Origin: Chitinolyticbacter albus
GTDB taxonomy: Bacteria; Pseudomonadota; Gammaproteobacteria; Burkholderiales; Chitinibacteraceae
Assembly: GCF_024437655.1 (NCBI RefSeq)
Contig: NZ_JANBVF010000043.1
Span: 1 to 44,306, forward strand
DNA: 44,306 nucleotides
Direction of reading: 5' to 3'
How positions within the stretch are numbered: the first letter of the stretch is position 1; each line of letters begins with the position of its first letter. Position numbers and translations under genes: made by a program. Below are positions 34,246-43,064 of the stretch, piece by piece. The notes beneath the pieces are model-generated. The model made no database searches and had not been told where the DNA came from. It saw nothing but the letters and a program-made list of their open reading frames with translations.

Positions 34246-34974
34246 CTAAGGATGCCGTCCTGATCTGAGCATCCATTCGTGTAAACGGTAGGTCGACAGC
34301 CAGCGGAACTGGTCGTCAAAACTGCCTTCGATCTCGCTGCCGGCGACGAAATCGTCGTCACCGTCGGTATTTTCCGCTTGCTCGCCGGCTGCCGCAGCCA
34401 TGGTGCTGCCGTCGCGCGCATGGCCGCCCAAGCCATCAGCGCCGTAAGAGCCCAGCACCGCGACGGCGTCGGTGGTCATATTCGTTCCGCCGCCGGACTC
34501 CGCGACGGTGTAGGCGCCCGCGCTGCACCAGGTGAAGCTGACTCCGGTACCCGGCACCGGTGTGGGCGAGGCGCAGCTGGCTGTCGGCGCCGGCGTGGCG
34601 CCATCGCTATCGGCAAATCCGGGGCTCACCGCGTAGAGCCAGCGTCGGCCCCAGGCGTCGGTTTCGGGCACGCCCAGCAGCAACCAAGGCAGCGTGCCGT
34701 GTTCCCGGCTGCAATCTTCGTCGCCGGCGCCGCTGCCCACCCGTGCAGGGTCAGCAGGGCAGGGCAATCGCCCGCGCTGCAGTGCGTAGCCGAGCAATGC
34801 CGATTCGGCGGCATCGAGGCGGGTACGCGTTTCGCGTAGCCTTTCCGCCTGCCACTGCGCGCGCAAGGGGCCGAGCACGCCCGCAAGCAGCACGCCCAGC
34901 ACCAAGAGGACCACGGCCATTTCCACCAGTGAGAAGCCGATGGCGGAGCGCGATGGCGCGCAGGGGTTGTTCAT
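34246..34974 (-). CDS. Prepilin-like protein (minor pilin or pseudopilin)
   Basis: A 242-residue protein with a prepilin leader ending G|FSLVEMAVVLLVLGVLLAGVLG; Glu5 is present. GRLPCPADPARVGSG and ETDAWGRRWLYAVSPGF are recurrent in a family of type II secretion/MSHA minor pilins. It is coupled by ATGA to the gene upstream and is the last gene of the tightly packed pilus operon. It probably sits in the pilus tip or initiation complex, by analogy. Confidence 0.8.
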   Translation of the reverse strand: MNNPCAPSRSAIGFSLVEMAVVLLVLGVLLAGVLGPLRAQWQAERLRETRTRLDAAESALLGYALQRGRLPCPADPARVGSGAGDEDCSREHGTLPWLLLGVPETDAWGRRWLYAVSPGFADSDGATPAPTASCASPTPVPGTGVSFTWCSAGAYTVAESGGGTNMTTDAVAVLGSYGADGLGGHARDGSTMAAAAGEQAENTDGDDDFVAGSEIEGSFDDQFRWLSTYRLHEWMLRSGRHP

Positions 34975-35699
34975 GGCGCAGGCATCGTGCAGGGACGGCT
35001 GGTGCCAGGTAGCCGCAATTCCTGCCAGGTGATGGCGAGCACCTGGTCGTTGACATCGGCGCCATCGCCAACCGGGCCGAGCACGAAGGGGCCAGTGGCA
35101 GCGGCGTTATTCACCGCATGGCCGCTCACGATGCTGGCATCGAGGTAGGCGGCGGCATCGAGCGGATTGCTACGGTCCTGGCCGGTGCGCACGGCACCAG
35201 GGGCCATGACCAGTGCGATGATGCAGCGCGCCGGCGCGGCATCGACGCGTCCACCCGCCGCGTCGCGCACGGTGAGCGTGAGGCAGGGGGCGGGCGGATC
35301 GTCGTCGTTGTCGCCGTATTCGTTGCGTATGGCATACCACAGCAGCTCGCCGCTGGCGTCGCGTAGCGGGGGCAAGGCGATCGTGCGCCAGGGCAGCCGA
35401 CCCAGGCGTGGTGCGCCAGCCACGTTTTGCGCGCCGCTGCCAGCCGTACCCGGCGCATCGGTGTCGGGACGCGGCAATTCTCCGGCGACGACATTGCCGA
35501 GGATGGCGCCCGGTTGCGTGCAATGCAGTGTGGCCCAGGACAGCAGGGCGCGCTTGGCGGTAGCGAGCACGTCGGCATTGTGGGCACGGGCGCTGGCGGT
35601 CAGCCGGGCGCGCCAAGGCACGCCCAGCCATAGCGTGGCGAAGGTGAGCACCAGGATGAGTAGCAGCGCCAACAGCGCGGCACCGGTCAGTCGTTTCAT
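34971..35699 (-). CDS. PilX-like pilus assembly protein
   Basis: A 242-residue protein with an N-terminal membrane helix (MKRLTGAALLALLLILVLTF) but no clear prepilin cleavage motif. The PilX-type amino end, the stretch GELPRPDTDAPG and LGRLPWRTIALPPLRDASGELLWYAI place it with the pilus-associated proteins found beside MSHA-like minor pilins. It shares the GxLPxP and WxxxLWYA patterns with the next gene, so the two are probably paralogues. The start at 35699 is fixed by an ATGA overlap. Confidence 0.7.
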   Translation of the reverse strand: MKRLTGAALLALLLILVLTFATLWLGVPWRARLTASARAHNADVLATAKRALLSWATLHCTQPGAILGNVVAGELPRPDTDAPGTAGSGAQNVAGAPRLGRLPWRTIALPPLRDASGELLWYAIRNEYGDNDDDPPAPCLTLTVRDAAGGRVDAAPARCIIALVMAPGAVRTGQDRSNPLDAAAYLDASIVSGHAVNNAAATGPFVLGPVGDGADVNDQVLAITWQELRLPGTSRPCTMPAP

Positions 35700-35971
35700 G
35701 GTGGGTGCTCTTGCCATTGCTCTCCGACCCGCGTGCCCTGGGGGATGGATCGCGTGCCGGCCGGCTCGCCGTCGATAAAGCGGATCACCTGGCCGTTGCG
35801 GCGCAGCTCGCCATCGAAACGATGGCTGCGGGCAGGCGGTGCAGTCACAGTCGCCAGCGTCTTGCCGTTGTCGATCTCGCGCCGGGCCGGGGCGTCGAAG
35901 AACAAACGGCCCCAGTCGTCGGCATTCGCGCAAGGGGCGCAGACCAGCAGCAGCATGGCCAGGTGCCTCAT
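35696..35971 (-). CDS. MshK-like small periplasmic protein
   Basis: A 91-residue protein with a signal peptide (MRHLAMLLLVCAPCANA) and a short beta-rich part (GELRRNGQVIRFIDGEPAGTRSIPQGTRVGEQW). Position between the MshJ-like and pilin genes and size fit MshK/PilP-like proteins, which link the inner-membrane complex to the secretin. Sequence similarity is weak. Both ends overlap neighbours by ATGA. Confidence 0.6.
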   Translation of the reverse strand: MRHLAMLLLVCAPCANADDWGRLFFDAPARREIDNGKTLATVTAPPARSHRFDGELRRNGQVIRFIDGEPAGTRSIPQGTRVGEQWQEHPP

Positions 35972-36549
35972 GGCCTTGCCTCGCTGACCGGCGCGATGCT
36001 CAGCCAGTAGAGCGTGCAACGCACATCGAGGTCGGAGTGATCGCGGTCGCTCTGTCGCGCCCTCAGCGCAAGCTCGCAATCGTGCTCGACCGCGTAGCCG
36101 GGCAAGGTCTTGATCCGAGCCAGCGTGGCCTCGAACGCGGCTTCGTGCGCAGCGGTGAACTCCAGCGTCATGGCCGTGGCGTAGAGTTGCTGGCCGGCCA
36201 CCGGCGTTGCGCCGGGAAACGGCTGACGGGGTGCGATGCGGTAACGCAGCGCTGCCTGTTGCAGACGCTCGATCCAGTCCGGCCGAGTGGCGGTATCCAT
36301 CAGTCCGCGTCGGAGTAGCTCGGCATAACGCGCGCGGTAGGTCGTCCAAGTGTCGTAGGCTAAGGCGAGGCGAATCGCTTGCGAGTGGTAGGCCAGCAAC
36401 TGCTCGCGCGCCGTGGCGTGCTTAACGCGGGCTTGGCGCAACTGCTCGTGGGCAAGCGCCGTGACCAGCAGCGCGAGCAGCAGCCCCGTGGCCAGCATCG
36501 CCAGTTCGCGCCAGAACAGATGCAGGTCCTGCCGGTTGGGCGTCATCAT
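35968..36549 (-). CDS. MshJ/PilO-like inner-membrane protein
   Basis: A 193-residue bitopic protein with one N-terminal helix (about 14-34), a coiled-coil stretch (HEQLRQARVKHATAREQL) and a small C-terminal domain (YATAMTLEFTAAHEAAFEATLARIKTLPGYAV) that fits the PilO/GspM-type ferredoxin-like fold. It should form the alignment complex with the MshI-like protein. It is coupled by ATGA on both sides. Confidence 0.65.
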   Translation of the reverse strand: MMTPNRQDLHLFWRELAMLATGLLLALLVTALAHEQLRQARVKHATAREQLLAYHSQAIRLALAYDTWTTYRARYAELLRRGLMDTATRPDWIERLQQAALRYRIAPRQPFPGATPVAGQQLYATAMTLEFTAAHEAAFEATLARIKTLPGYAVEHDCELALRARQSDRDHSDLDVRCTLYWLSIAPVSEARP

Positions 36550-37988
36550 GGCGATGCCTGGGTTGCAAGATTGAACCGCAGCGCGAAGCCGGTCGCTTCA
36601 TCGCTATTCTCGCCTGCCAGCGCGGCGGCTTCATCGAGTGCACCGGGTCGGTTTTGCGCGACGATGGTGGCCTGCATGTGTGCGGCAAGGCGTTGCTGGA
36701 GCACATCAAGTTCGCTGGCGGCAGCCCGGTAGGGCGGCACGACCCGTCCGGCGAGCTCAATGGCGGGTGGCGGTAGCGCATCGGCGGCTTCGGCCGGATC
36801 GATACGCCAGTGCACGCGCTCCAGCGCCAGATGGGAGAGCCCGTCGAGCTGCCGGCTGATCGCCTTCAGTTGCGGTACCAGGGCGGGCCAGTGGTTGAGA
36901 TAGCGCTGGTCGAATTCGCGTACCGTGGCCATCCGCTCGGCCTGGGCCAGGTGGGGCCCTAGCGCGTGGCGCAGGCGGATGGCTTCGGCGTGTTGTGTTG
37001 CCGCGTCGCGCACACGCTGTTGCCGTGCGGCCGCGAGGCCGGCCGTTTCGAAATGCGCGTACGCGGCGTAGCCCAGTGCGGTGACGACGAGGCCCAGGGT
37101 GGCGAGGTTGCCCAAGCGCAACAGCCGTTGCAGCCGGTAGCGGTGGAGCTGGCTTTGATTGCCGTAGTGGCTGGCGAGGTTGGATGCCGCGAGCTGCGCG
37201 GCGAGCGCGGGGAGCAGCTCATGCTGCCCTGCCGTGAGCTGCCCGGGGTGCAATGTATCAGTGCGATAGCCGCCCTCGTCGTACAGCAGCGCTTGCAACG
37301 CACTGGCAGTGGCTGCGCCGTGCTCGCGGGCGAGCAGCGTGAGCTGCAAGGTGTCGTCGCGCGTGAGCTGCCTCTCGGCGATCAGGTGCTGGCGTGCCTG
37401 CCGCACTTCGCCGACGAGTCGAGTGGCCCACGCCTCTGGCGCCAGCTCGGTGTAGTCCCGGCCGTGGTCGCACAGGCGGGAGAAGCGCAGTTCGCCATTT
37501 AACTGAAAGCATTGGCGCAGGCCGCCGCCCGGGGCTGCGAACATCAGCAGCCGTGGTCCGGCAAGGCGGGGAGAGAGCTGCGCGACTAGTTGGGCGGTGG
37601 AGTAGATGCCGGTCACAATGGTGTGGCACCGGCCCAGCGCGGCCAGTAAAGCGTCGACGCTGCCGTGTTGTGGCAGCGCACACAGCAGCGTGGCGCGGCC
37701 GTCGGCGAGCGGTTGGGCGCGGCGGTATGGCGTATGGCGCCATTGCTCGGCCAGTCGCAGGCGGCTGCGGGCGAGTTGATGACGCCGCCGCAACCGATTG
37801 TGGCTATCGAGGACGAAGCCTTCGTCCGCCAGGTCGACCAGGACCACGCAACGCCTCGCGACATCGTCGCAGCGCAAGGCGTCGGGCGCAGTGAGCGCGA
37901 GCTGGCCCAAGCGATGCAGCGCGCCATGCTGCCAGCGCCAGTGGCTGATCGCGCCCGCCTCGACCAGAAACAGATCCAGCGCGCTCAT
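36546..37988 (-). CDS. MshI-like pilus biogenesis protein (PilM/PilN-type)
   Basis: A 480-residue protein. The N-terminal 280 residues (MSALDLFLVEAGAISHWRW..) hold the cytoplasmic part expected to be actin-like, though nucleotide motifs are eroded. One membrane helix (about 290-312, LGLVVTALGYAAYAHFETAG) leads to a periplasmic coiled-coil domain of about 160 residues (VREFDQRYLNHWPALVPQLKAISRQL). This equals PilM and PilN fused, as in MshI/GspL. It is coupled by ATGA to the platform protein gene upstream. Confidence 0.7.
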   Translation of the reverse strand: MSALDLFLVEAGAISHWRWQHGALHRLGQLALTAPDALRCDDVARRCVVLVDLADEGFVLDSHNRLRRRHQLARSRLRLAEQWRHTPYRRAQPLADGRATLLCALPQHGSVDALLAALGRCHTIVTGIYSTAQLVAQLSPRLAGPRLLMFAAPGGGLRQCFQLNGELRFSRLCDHGRDYTELAPEAWATRLVGEVRQARQHLIAERQLTRDDTLQLTLLAREHGAATASALQALLYDEGGYRTDTLHPGQLTAGQHELLPALAAQLAASNLASHYGNQSQLHRYRLQRLLRLGNLATLGLVVTALGYAAYAHFETAGLAAARQQRVRDAATQHAEAIRLRHALGPHLAQAERMATVREFDQRYLNHWPALVPQLKAISRQLDGLSHLALERVHWRIDPAEAADALPPPAIELAGRVVPPYRAAASELDVLQQRLAAHMQATIVAQNRPGALDEAAALAGENSDEATGFALRFNLATQASP

Positions 37989-39181
37989 CGCAGCTTGCCC
38001 AGCGTGTCGAAGATGGGCCCAAGCAAGGCCGACATCACCCAGAACAGCAAGGCGCCCAGCAGCACGGTCAGCGCTGGTTCGATCAGGGTCTGCAGCCGTG
38101 CCACCGATACACGCACGTCGCGGTGGTAGAAATAGGTGACGTTGGCCAGCGCGGTGTCGAGCGCACCCGATTGTTCGCCCACGCGCAGCATGCGCAGCAC
38201 CAGGGGTGGGAACAGTGCTTCTCGCTCGAAGCTCGCGGCCACACCCTGACCATCGCGGATCTGGACCTGGATGCGATCGAGCGCGGCGGCGACGACGCGG
38301 TTCTGTACGACGTCGCGCGTGATCTGCAGTGCCTGCAGGATGGGCACACCGGCGGCGTACAACATGGCAAAACACTGGGCAAAGCGCGCCAGCACGATGC
38401 GATGGACGATGGGTCCGAAGAGCGGCATGCGCAGCCGTACACGGTCGGCGAAATCAGCTAGCCCCGCGTGGCGGCGTGCCATTGCGGGCACGGCGATCAC
38501 CAAAAGGACCAGCGCCGCGAGCAGCGCCCATCCGTAATGCGTCACGAACTGCGACGTGGAGATCAGCAGCTGCGTGGAGAAAGGCAGCGCCTGGCCGGCG
38601 CCCTCGAGGAAGTCGACCATCTGCGGTACCAGATGCACCATCAGAAAGGCAATCACGCCCACGACCAGCACGCAGACAAAGGCGGGGTACGACACCAGCT
38701 TCTTGGTCTCGCTGGCAATCTCGTCCTGCCATTTCAGCGCCTCGGTCAGGTTGGCGAGCACAACCGGCAACTGGCCGCTCTCTTCGCCGGCCCGCACAAG
38801 GCTCACATAGACCGGATCGAACAACGCCGGATGCTGCGCCAGCGCTTCGGAAAAGCGCTTGCCGCCCTCCACGTCCTCCATGATGCGCACGATGGCCTGA
38901 TGCAGCGCGGGCGAAGCCACCGCGTCACGTAGGTCGGCAAGACCACTGAGTAGCGGTACTCCGGCGCGACCCAGTTGTTCCAGGTGAAAGGTGAAGGCGA
39001 TCAGGTCGCGCCGGCTCACGCGGCGCCAGCGGGTCCAGATGTTGTCTTGCAATGCGCGGCTGGCGATCAGCGACAGGCCCCGTGTACGCAGCCGGCGTTC
39101 CAGGTCGGCGGCGGTGGTGGCCTCCTCCACGCCGCGACGGATGCGCCCCTCGCTGTCCGCGGCTTGCCAGCGGTAATGCAT
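37985..39181 (-). CDS. MshG/GspF-family inner-membrane platform protein
   Basis: A 398-residue platform protein of a type IV pilus/type II secretion machine. MHYRWQAADSEGRIRRG is the usual amino end. Two T2SSF domains are visible: HLEQLGRAGVPLLSGLADL..GKRFSEALAQHPALFDPVYVSLVRAGEESG and ARFAQCFAMLYAAGVPILQAL..LFPPLVLRMLRVGEQSG. Each is followed by membrane helices. It transmits ATPase movement to the pilins. Its start overlaps the ATPase stop by one base (TGATG). Confidence 0.92.
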   Translation of the reverse strand: MHYRWQAADSEGRIRRGVEEATTAADLERRLRTRGLSLIASRALQDNIWTRWRRVSRRDLIAFTFHLEQLGRAGVPLLSGLADLRDAVASPALHQAIVRIMEDVEGGKRFSEALAQHPALFDPVYVSLVRAGEESGQLPVVLANLTEALKWQDEIASETKKLVSYPAFVCVLVVGVIAFLMVHLVPQMVDFLEGAGQALPFSTQLLISTSQFVTHYGWALLAALVLLVIAVPAMARRHAGLADFADRVRLRMPLFGPIVHRIVLARFAQCFAMLYAAGVPILQALQITRDVVQNRVVAAALDRIQVQIRDGQGVAASFEREALFPPLVLRMLRVGEQSGALDTALANVTYFYHRDVRVSVARLQTLIEPALTVLLGALLFWVMSALLGPIFDTLGKLR

Positions 39182-40881
39182 CAGGGCCCCCGCTCGCTCA
39201 GATCGATTACGCGGGCGATCTCGTCCAGCGTGGTGATGCCGGCAACGACGAGCCGGCACGCATCGTCGATGAGCGCCGTAAAACCGCGCTCGCCGGCTGC
39301 AGCGAGCAGTGCATCGCGCGATGCGGCGGTTGCGACCAGCGCATCGAGCCCGGCATCGAGCCGCAGGATCTCGATCACCGAGGTACGGCCGTGGTAGCCC
39401 TGCTGCTCGCAGGCGGGGCAGCCACACGCACGGTACAGCGTGGGCGCCGGGGCATCCGTGGCGAACCCGAGCAACTGCCGCTCCCGCACGCCGGCCCGAT
39501 AGGGGGTGCGGCACTGAACGCAGAGTAGCCGCACCAGTCGTTGCGCGACGATGCCGATGATGTTGCCGGCCATCACGTCGGCGCGCACACCGATGTCGGC
39601 CAGGCGCGGCAGCGCGCCGATCGCCGAGCTGGTATGCAGCGTGGCGTAGACCTGATGGCCGGTCATGGCCGCGCGAAATGCCATGTCGGCGGTTTCCTTG
39701 TCGCGGATCTCGCCGATCAGGATCACGTCCGGATCCTGGCGCAGCAGCGAGCGAATGCCGCTGGCGAAGTCCATCTTGACCACCTCGTTCAGCGAGGTCT
39801 GGCGGATCATGGGTATCGGGTACTCGACCGGATCCTCCAGCGTCATGATGTTGACCTGCTCGCTGTTGAGCTCGGCGAGAATGGAGTACAGCGTGGTGGT
39901 CTTGCCCGAACCGGTCGGGCCGGTGATCAGGATCAATCCTTCGGGGCGCGCCAGCATGCGGCGCAGCGTGGCCAGGTTGGGTGGCGTGAGCCCCAGCGCG
40001 GCGATGGGCAACAGGCCTTTCTTGCGATCGAGGATGCGCAGCACCAGGTTTTCGCCCCAGATCGTCGGTTGCGCCGCGACGCGGAAGTCGATGTTGCGCC
40101 CGGCCAGCACGCGCGAGATGCGGCCATCCTGCGGCGCGCGCGTCTCGGCGATGTTCATGTTGGCCATCACCTTGACCCGTACCACCATGGCGGGCCAGTA
40201 GCGCTTGTGTAGCACGCACACCTGACGCAGCACGCCGTCGATGCGGTAGCGGATGCGCACGAACCCGGCCTCCGGCTCCAGGTGGATGTCGGAGGCGCTG
40301 CGCGCAACGGCATCGGCCAACAACGCATCGATCAGTCGAACCACCGGCTGGCTGTATTCGTGGTTGCTGGTCAACGACTCGGCATCGACCTCGCCGGTTT
40401 CGATCTCGTTGAGGATGCCGTCGATCGACAGCGTATAGCCGTAGCATTGGTCGATCGCGGCCAGCAGGTCCGATTCGCTGGCGAGGCGCGTCACCAGCTG
40501 GCAGGCCATGGGCAACTGCTGGCGCACCTGATCGAGTGCAACCAGATTGCTGGGGCTGGCCATTGCCAGCGTCAGGCTCGCGCTCGCTTCATCCCAGGCA
40601 ATGGGCAGCAGCAGCTGGCGGCGCGCCAGCGCCTGTGGCACCAGCGCCAGCGCGCGCGGATCGGCGATCAACTGCCCGAGTTCGATGCTGGTCTGGTCCA
40701 GGTTTTCTGACAGCGCATCGCGCAGCACGCTCTCGGAAACGAAGCCCAGCGACAGCAGCAATTTGCCCAGCGGCGCGTTGCTACGCTGCTGTTCCATCAG
40801 CGCGATGCGCAACTGGTCGTGGCCGAGATAGCCGCGCGCAACCAGCAGCTCGCCGAGCGGGCGCTTGTCCGGCGCGCTCAC
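39181..40881 (-). CDS. MshE/GspE-family pilus assembly ATPase
   Basis: A 566-residue hexameric extension ATPase. The N-terminal part has two motifs of MshEN type: PLGELLVARGYLGHDQLRIAL (8-28) and PLGKLLLSLGFVSESVLRDAL (37-57), which in MshE bind cyclic di-GMP. Walker A is GPTGSGKT (320-327), the Walker B region VILIGEIRD (385-393), the His box GHQVYATLHT (407-416), and zinc cysteines 453, 456, 487 and 490. The start is GTG, overlapping the TPR gene stop as GTGA. Confidence 0.93.
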   Translation of the reverse strand: MSAPDKRPLGELLVARGYLGHDQLRIALMEQQRSNAPLGKLLLSLGFVSESVLRDALSENLDQTSIELGQLIADPRALALVPQALARRQLLLPIAWDEASASLTLAMASPSNLVALDQVRQQLPMACQLVTRLASESDLLAAIDQCYGYTLSIDGILNEIETGEVDAESLTSNHEYSQPVVRLIDALLADAVARSASDIHLEPEAGFVRIRYRIDGVLRQVCVLHKRYWPAMVVRVKVMANMNIAETRAPQDGRISRVLAGRNIDFRVAAQPTIWGENLVLRILDRKKGLLPIAALGLTPPNLATLRRMLARPEGLILITGPTGSGKTTTLYSILAELNSEQVNIMTLEDPVEYPIPMIRQTSLNEVVKMDFASGIRSLLRQDPDVILIGEIRDKETADMAFRAAMTGHQVYATLHTSSAIGALPRLADIGVRADVMAGNIIGIVAQRLVRLLCVQCRTPYRAGVRERQLLGFATDAPAPTLYRACGCPACEQQGYHGRTSVIEILRLDAGLDALVATAASRDALLAAAGERGFTALIDDACRLVVAGITTLDEIARVIDLSERGP

Positions 40882-41936
40882 GGCGCGGCTCCGGCAAGCT
40901 CGGTGAGCCGCGCCTTCACCGTTGCGGCATCGAAGCGGCCGCTGCGCTGCCCGGCCAGTTCCAGCGCGCGGCGGTAATAAACGGTAGCGGGGCCGCTCTG
41001 CCCCAGCATGTCCAGGCTGACGGCAAGGTTGTAGACGTAATCGGGCTCGTCCGGATCGCGGCTACAGGCCTCAAAGTAGTACGCCTGGGCCTCACGCCAG
41101 CGACCGGCTGCAGCAAGCCGGTTGGCCAGCGCATAGGCGTGTGGCGCAGCGTGCTGCGCGCGCTGGCGCTGGGTGGCCTCGTCGACATCACTCTCGCCCT
41201 GCAACTGCGCCAGCGCGGCAATGGCATAGGCATTGCCGGGCTGCAGCGCCAACACCCGGCGATACAAGGAGGTGGCTGCGGTCGCGTCGCCGCGATCCTG
41301 CATCACTGCCGCCAGCCCGTTGAGGGCGTCTAGATTTCGTGCATCACGTGCCAGCGCTTGCCGGTATAGCGCTTCGGCCTCGGCGCTTCTGCCGTCCCGT
41401 TGCGCTTGCCAGGCTGCGAGCAAGGGCGCGGGGGCCGTAGCTGAAGCTTGGCCCCGGCTGATCGTCACAGCGGCCTCTGGCGCGATTCCGCCGGTCAGCA
41501 GCGACTGGCCCGGCTGCAGCCGAGGCGGGTTGTCTGGATGTGGCAAGGCCGGTTGTGGTAGGGGCGGGATGACGGTGGGCGTGGATACGGTGGCGGGCTG
41601 CGCTGTCGGCGCGGTGGCGGGTCTTTGCGTGGGCACCCTGGTTGGCTGCGGAATCGCTGCAAGCCGCGGTGGCATGGGCTGAAATGGCGTGGGCGAAAGC
41701 TGTAGCGTGATCCCGACACCCGCCAGCAGGCCGAGCAGCCCCGTCAGCAACAGGCCTAACCGGTTGCTGCGCCCCGATCGCGGTGTGAGTGGATGGGGGG
41801 TGTTAGACAGGGCGGGCTTGCCTGGGGCCGGCGCGGCCAAGGGCGAGGTCGCTGCTTCCGTCGCCGATTCGCCGGGCTTGGCGTCGCCTGGCGCTGCGAG
41901 CGGCTCCAGTCTCAGATTGTCGAGCGCGCGGCTCAC
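40878..41936 (-). CDS. MshN-like TPR protein
   Basis: A 352-residue bitopic protein. One membrane helix (about 60-80), a periplasmic Pro/Thr/Gln-rich linker (81-160) and a C-terminal TPR domain (about 165-345, for example AEALYRQALARDARNLDALNGLAAVMQDRGDATAA) give the MshN architecture. It probably helps secretin or pilus assembly. The start is GTG and overlaps the secretin stop as GTGA. MshM, which often lies between the secretin and MshN genes, is absent. Confidence 0.75.
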   Translation of the reverse strand: MSRALDNLRLEPLAAPGDAKPGESATEAATSPLAAPAPGKPALSNTPHPLTPRSGRSNRLGLLLTGLLGLLAGVGITLQLSPTPFQPMPPRLAAIPQPTRVPTQRPATAPTAQPATVSTPTVIPPLPQPALPHPDNPPRLQPGQSLLTGGIAPEAAVTISRGQASATAPAPLLAAWQAQRDGRSAEAEALYRQALARDARNLDALNGLAAVMQDRGDATAATSLYRRVLALQPGNAYAIAALAQLQGESDVDEATQRQRAQHAAPHAYALANRLAAAGRWREAQAYYFEACSRDPDEPDYVYNLAVSLDMLGQSGPATVYYRRALELAGQRSGRFDAATVKARLTELAGAAP

Positions 41937-42556
41937 TGGGCGCTCCCGCCCGTGGGGACGCTGCCGCCGTTGAATGCCGAGAGCGATTGATCGTCCTGCG
42001 CATCGAAGAAGTCCTCGCCTGGCAGCAGCTTGGCATAGTGATTGAGATCACCCCGTTGGATATCGGCCACCTCGACGATGCGCGGGCGCAGGAACACCAC
42101 CAGTTCGATCTTGGACACCTTGTCGTCGCGATAGCTGAACAGATCGCCCACCAGCGGCAGCCGCGACACACCGGGCAGACCGGCGCGATGGGCATCGAGC
42201 GTGTCCTGGATCAGCCCGCCGAGCACGGCGACCTCGCCGCTGGCGATGCGCAAGGTGGAGTCGAACTCGCGCACCTGCAGCACCGGCACCAGGCTCTTCA
42301 CTGGAACATTGGCATTGGCGGCGACGATGGCGACGGCGGGGTCCTCGACGTAGCCGCTGATATTGGTGATGGTGGGGCGCACATTGAGCAGGATCTGACC
42401 GCTGCCCGATATCTGCGGCACCACTTGCAGCACCAGCCCCACCGGCACCGTGTGCAAGGTGCTGTCGTACGTGCGGTTGGTGATCTCGCCGTCGGTGTTA
42501 CGATCCTCCTCGATGTCGATCGTGAAGTAGACCTGCTCCTCGACCACTTTCATCAA
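41933..42556 (-). pseudogene. 5'-truncated MshL-like secretin
   Basis: About 207 residues of the C-terminal half of an outer-membrane secretin remain: VVEEQVYFTIDIEEDR, HTVPVGLVLQVVPQISGSGQILLNVRPTIT, SLVPVLQVREFDSTLRIASGEVAVLGGLI and GVSRLPLVGDLFSYRDDKVSKIELVVFLRPRIV. The signal peptide, the N0/N1 domains and the first half of the barrel domain, several hundred residues, are missing. Upstream the frame meets TAG at 42560-42562, right where base composition changes. A TTG or ATG at the edge could start a fragment, but it could not form a normal channel. The missing part may lie beyond the inserted DNA. Confidence 0.85.
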
Positions 42557-42719
42557 GGACTATATGGAGCAAAAACAAACATATTTGCTCTTGAGGCAGT
42601 AGCAGCAGTGGTTTTTTATTGTTAACAGTAATAAATCGGCCAGCCTTCGTGCTGGCTGATTTCATTGAGATTCAAGGTCAGCGTGAGCTTTGCGCTGGCT
42701 GTACTGACCAGCCACAGCA
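42557..42719. other. Junction between the pilus locus and the accessory segment
   Basis: This AT-richer stretch follows the secretin break. It starts GGACTATATGGAGC and has inverted arms GAGCAAA/TTTGCTC (42567-42590) and a stronger hairpin at 42633. No target-site duplication can be tested because the far end of the insertion is outside the window. Confidence 0.5.
42633..42662 (-). terminator. Terminator candidate after the XRE gene
   Basis: Twelve-base arms AAATCGGCCAGC/GCTGGCTGATTT pair with one G-U around a six-base loop. It is 57 bp after the XRE gene stop, and on the minus strand it is followed by the A/T-rich TATTACTG. It would keep XRE transcription out of the pilus locus. Confidence 0.5.
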
Positions 42720-43028
42720 TCAGTTGAGAGATTCAGTTGAGGTGCCTTTGGCGAAACGCGCTATCTCGATTGAGACAAACTCAAGCAATTTTGCGATCTC
42801 GGCTGGGGCGGCCTGCGGCTCGACGTACGCGAAAACGAGCAGCGTGAGGGGGTGGCAGCCGATCGTTTCAGCGAGTTCTTCGATCTTCTCAAGTGTGGGC
42901 GACTTCAGTTCTCGCTCAAGGGCCGAGACATAGGTTCGGCTGCTTGTGCCACCGAAGGCTTCCTGGGTCAGGCCTGCGGCTTTCCGTACGCGATGTAGCC
43001 CACGTCCAAAGCGACTTTTGGGTGACAT
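42720..43028 (-). CDS. XRE-family HTH regulator
   Basis: A 102-residue transcription factor. The HTH_3 domain covers about 7-66: FGRGLHRVRKAAGLTQEAFG, then SSRTYVSALERELKSPTLEKIEELAETIGCHPLTLL. A short C-terminal helix follows (EIAKLLEFVSIEIARFAKG). MSPKSRFGRG at 43028 is taken as the start; a frame 23 codons longer would run through the operator-like repeat. Small stand-alone XRE proteins often control mobile or defence genes and bind their own promoter. Base use differs visibly from the pilus genes. Confidence 0.85.
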   Translation of the reverse strand: MSPKSRFGRGLHRVRKAAGLTQEAFGGTSSRTYVSALERELKSPTLEKIEELAETIGCHPLTLLVFAYVEPQAAPAEIAKLLEFVSIEIARFAKGTSTESLN

Positions 43029-43064
43029 GTTCTCTGCTCTTAAAAGGCAGAAGAACACACCAGC

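Noticed and set aside
33959-34276. A 105-codon minus-strand frame between the prepilin genes.
   Set aside because: It begins inside the end of the upstream pilin gene in another frame, has no plausible start signal and no recognised domain.
42619-42933. A 104-codon plus-strand frame opposite the XRE gene.
   Set aside because: The minus strand encodes a clear HTH domain; the plus-strand product has no motif and crosses the terminator hairpin.
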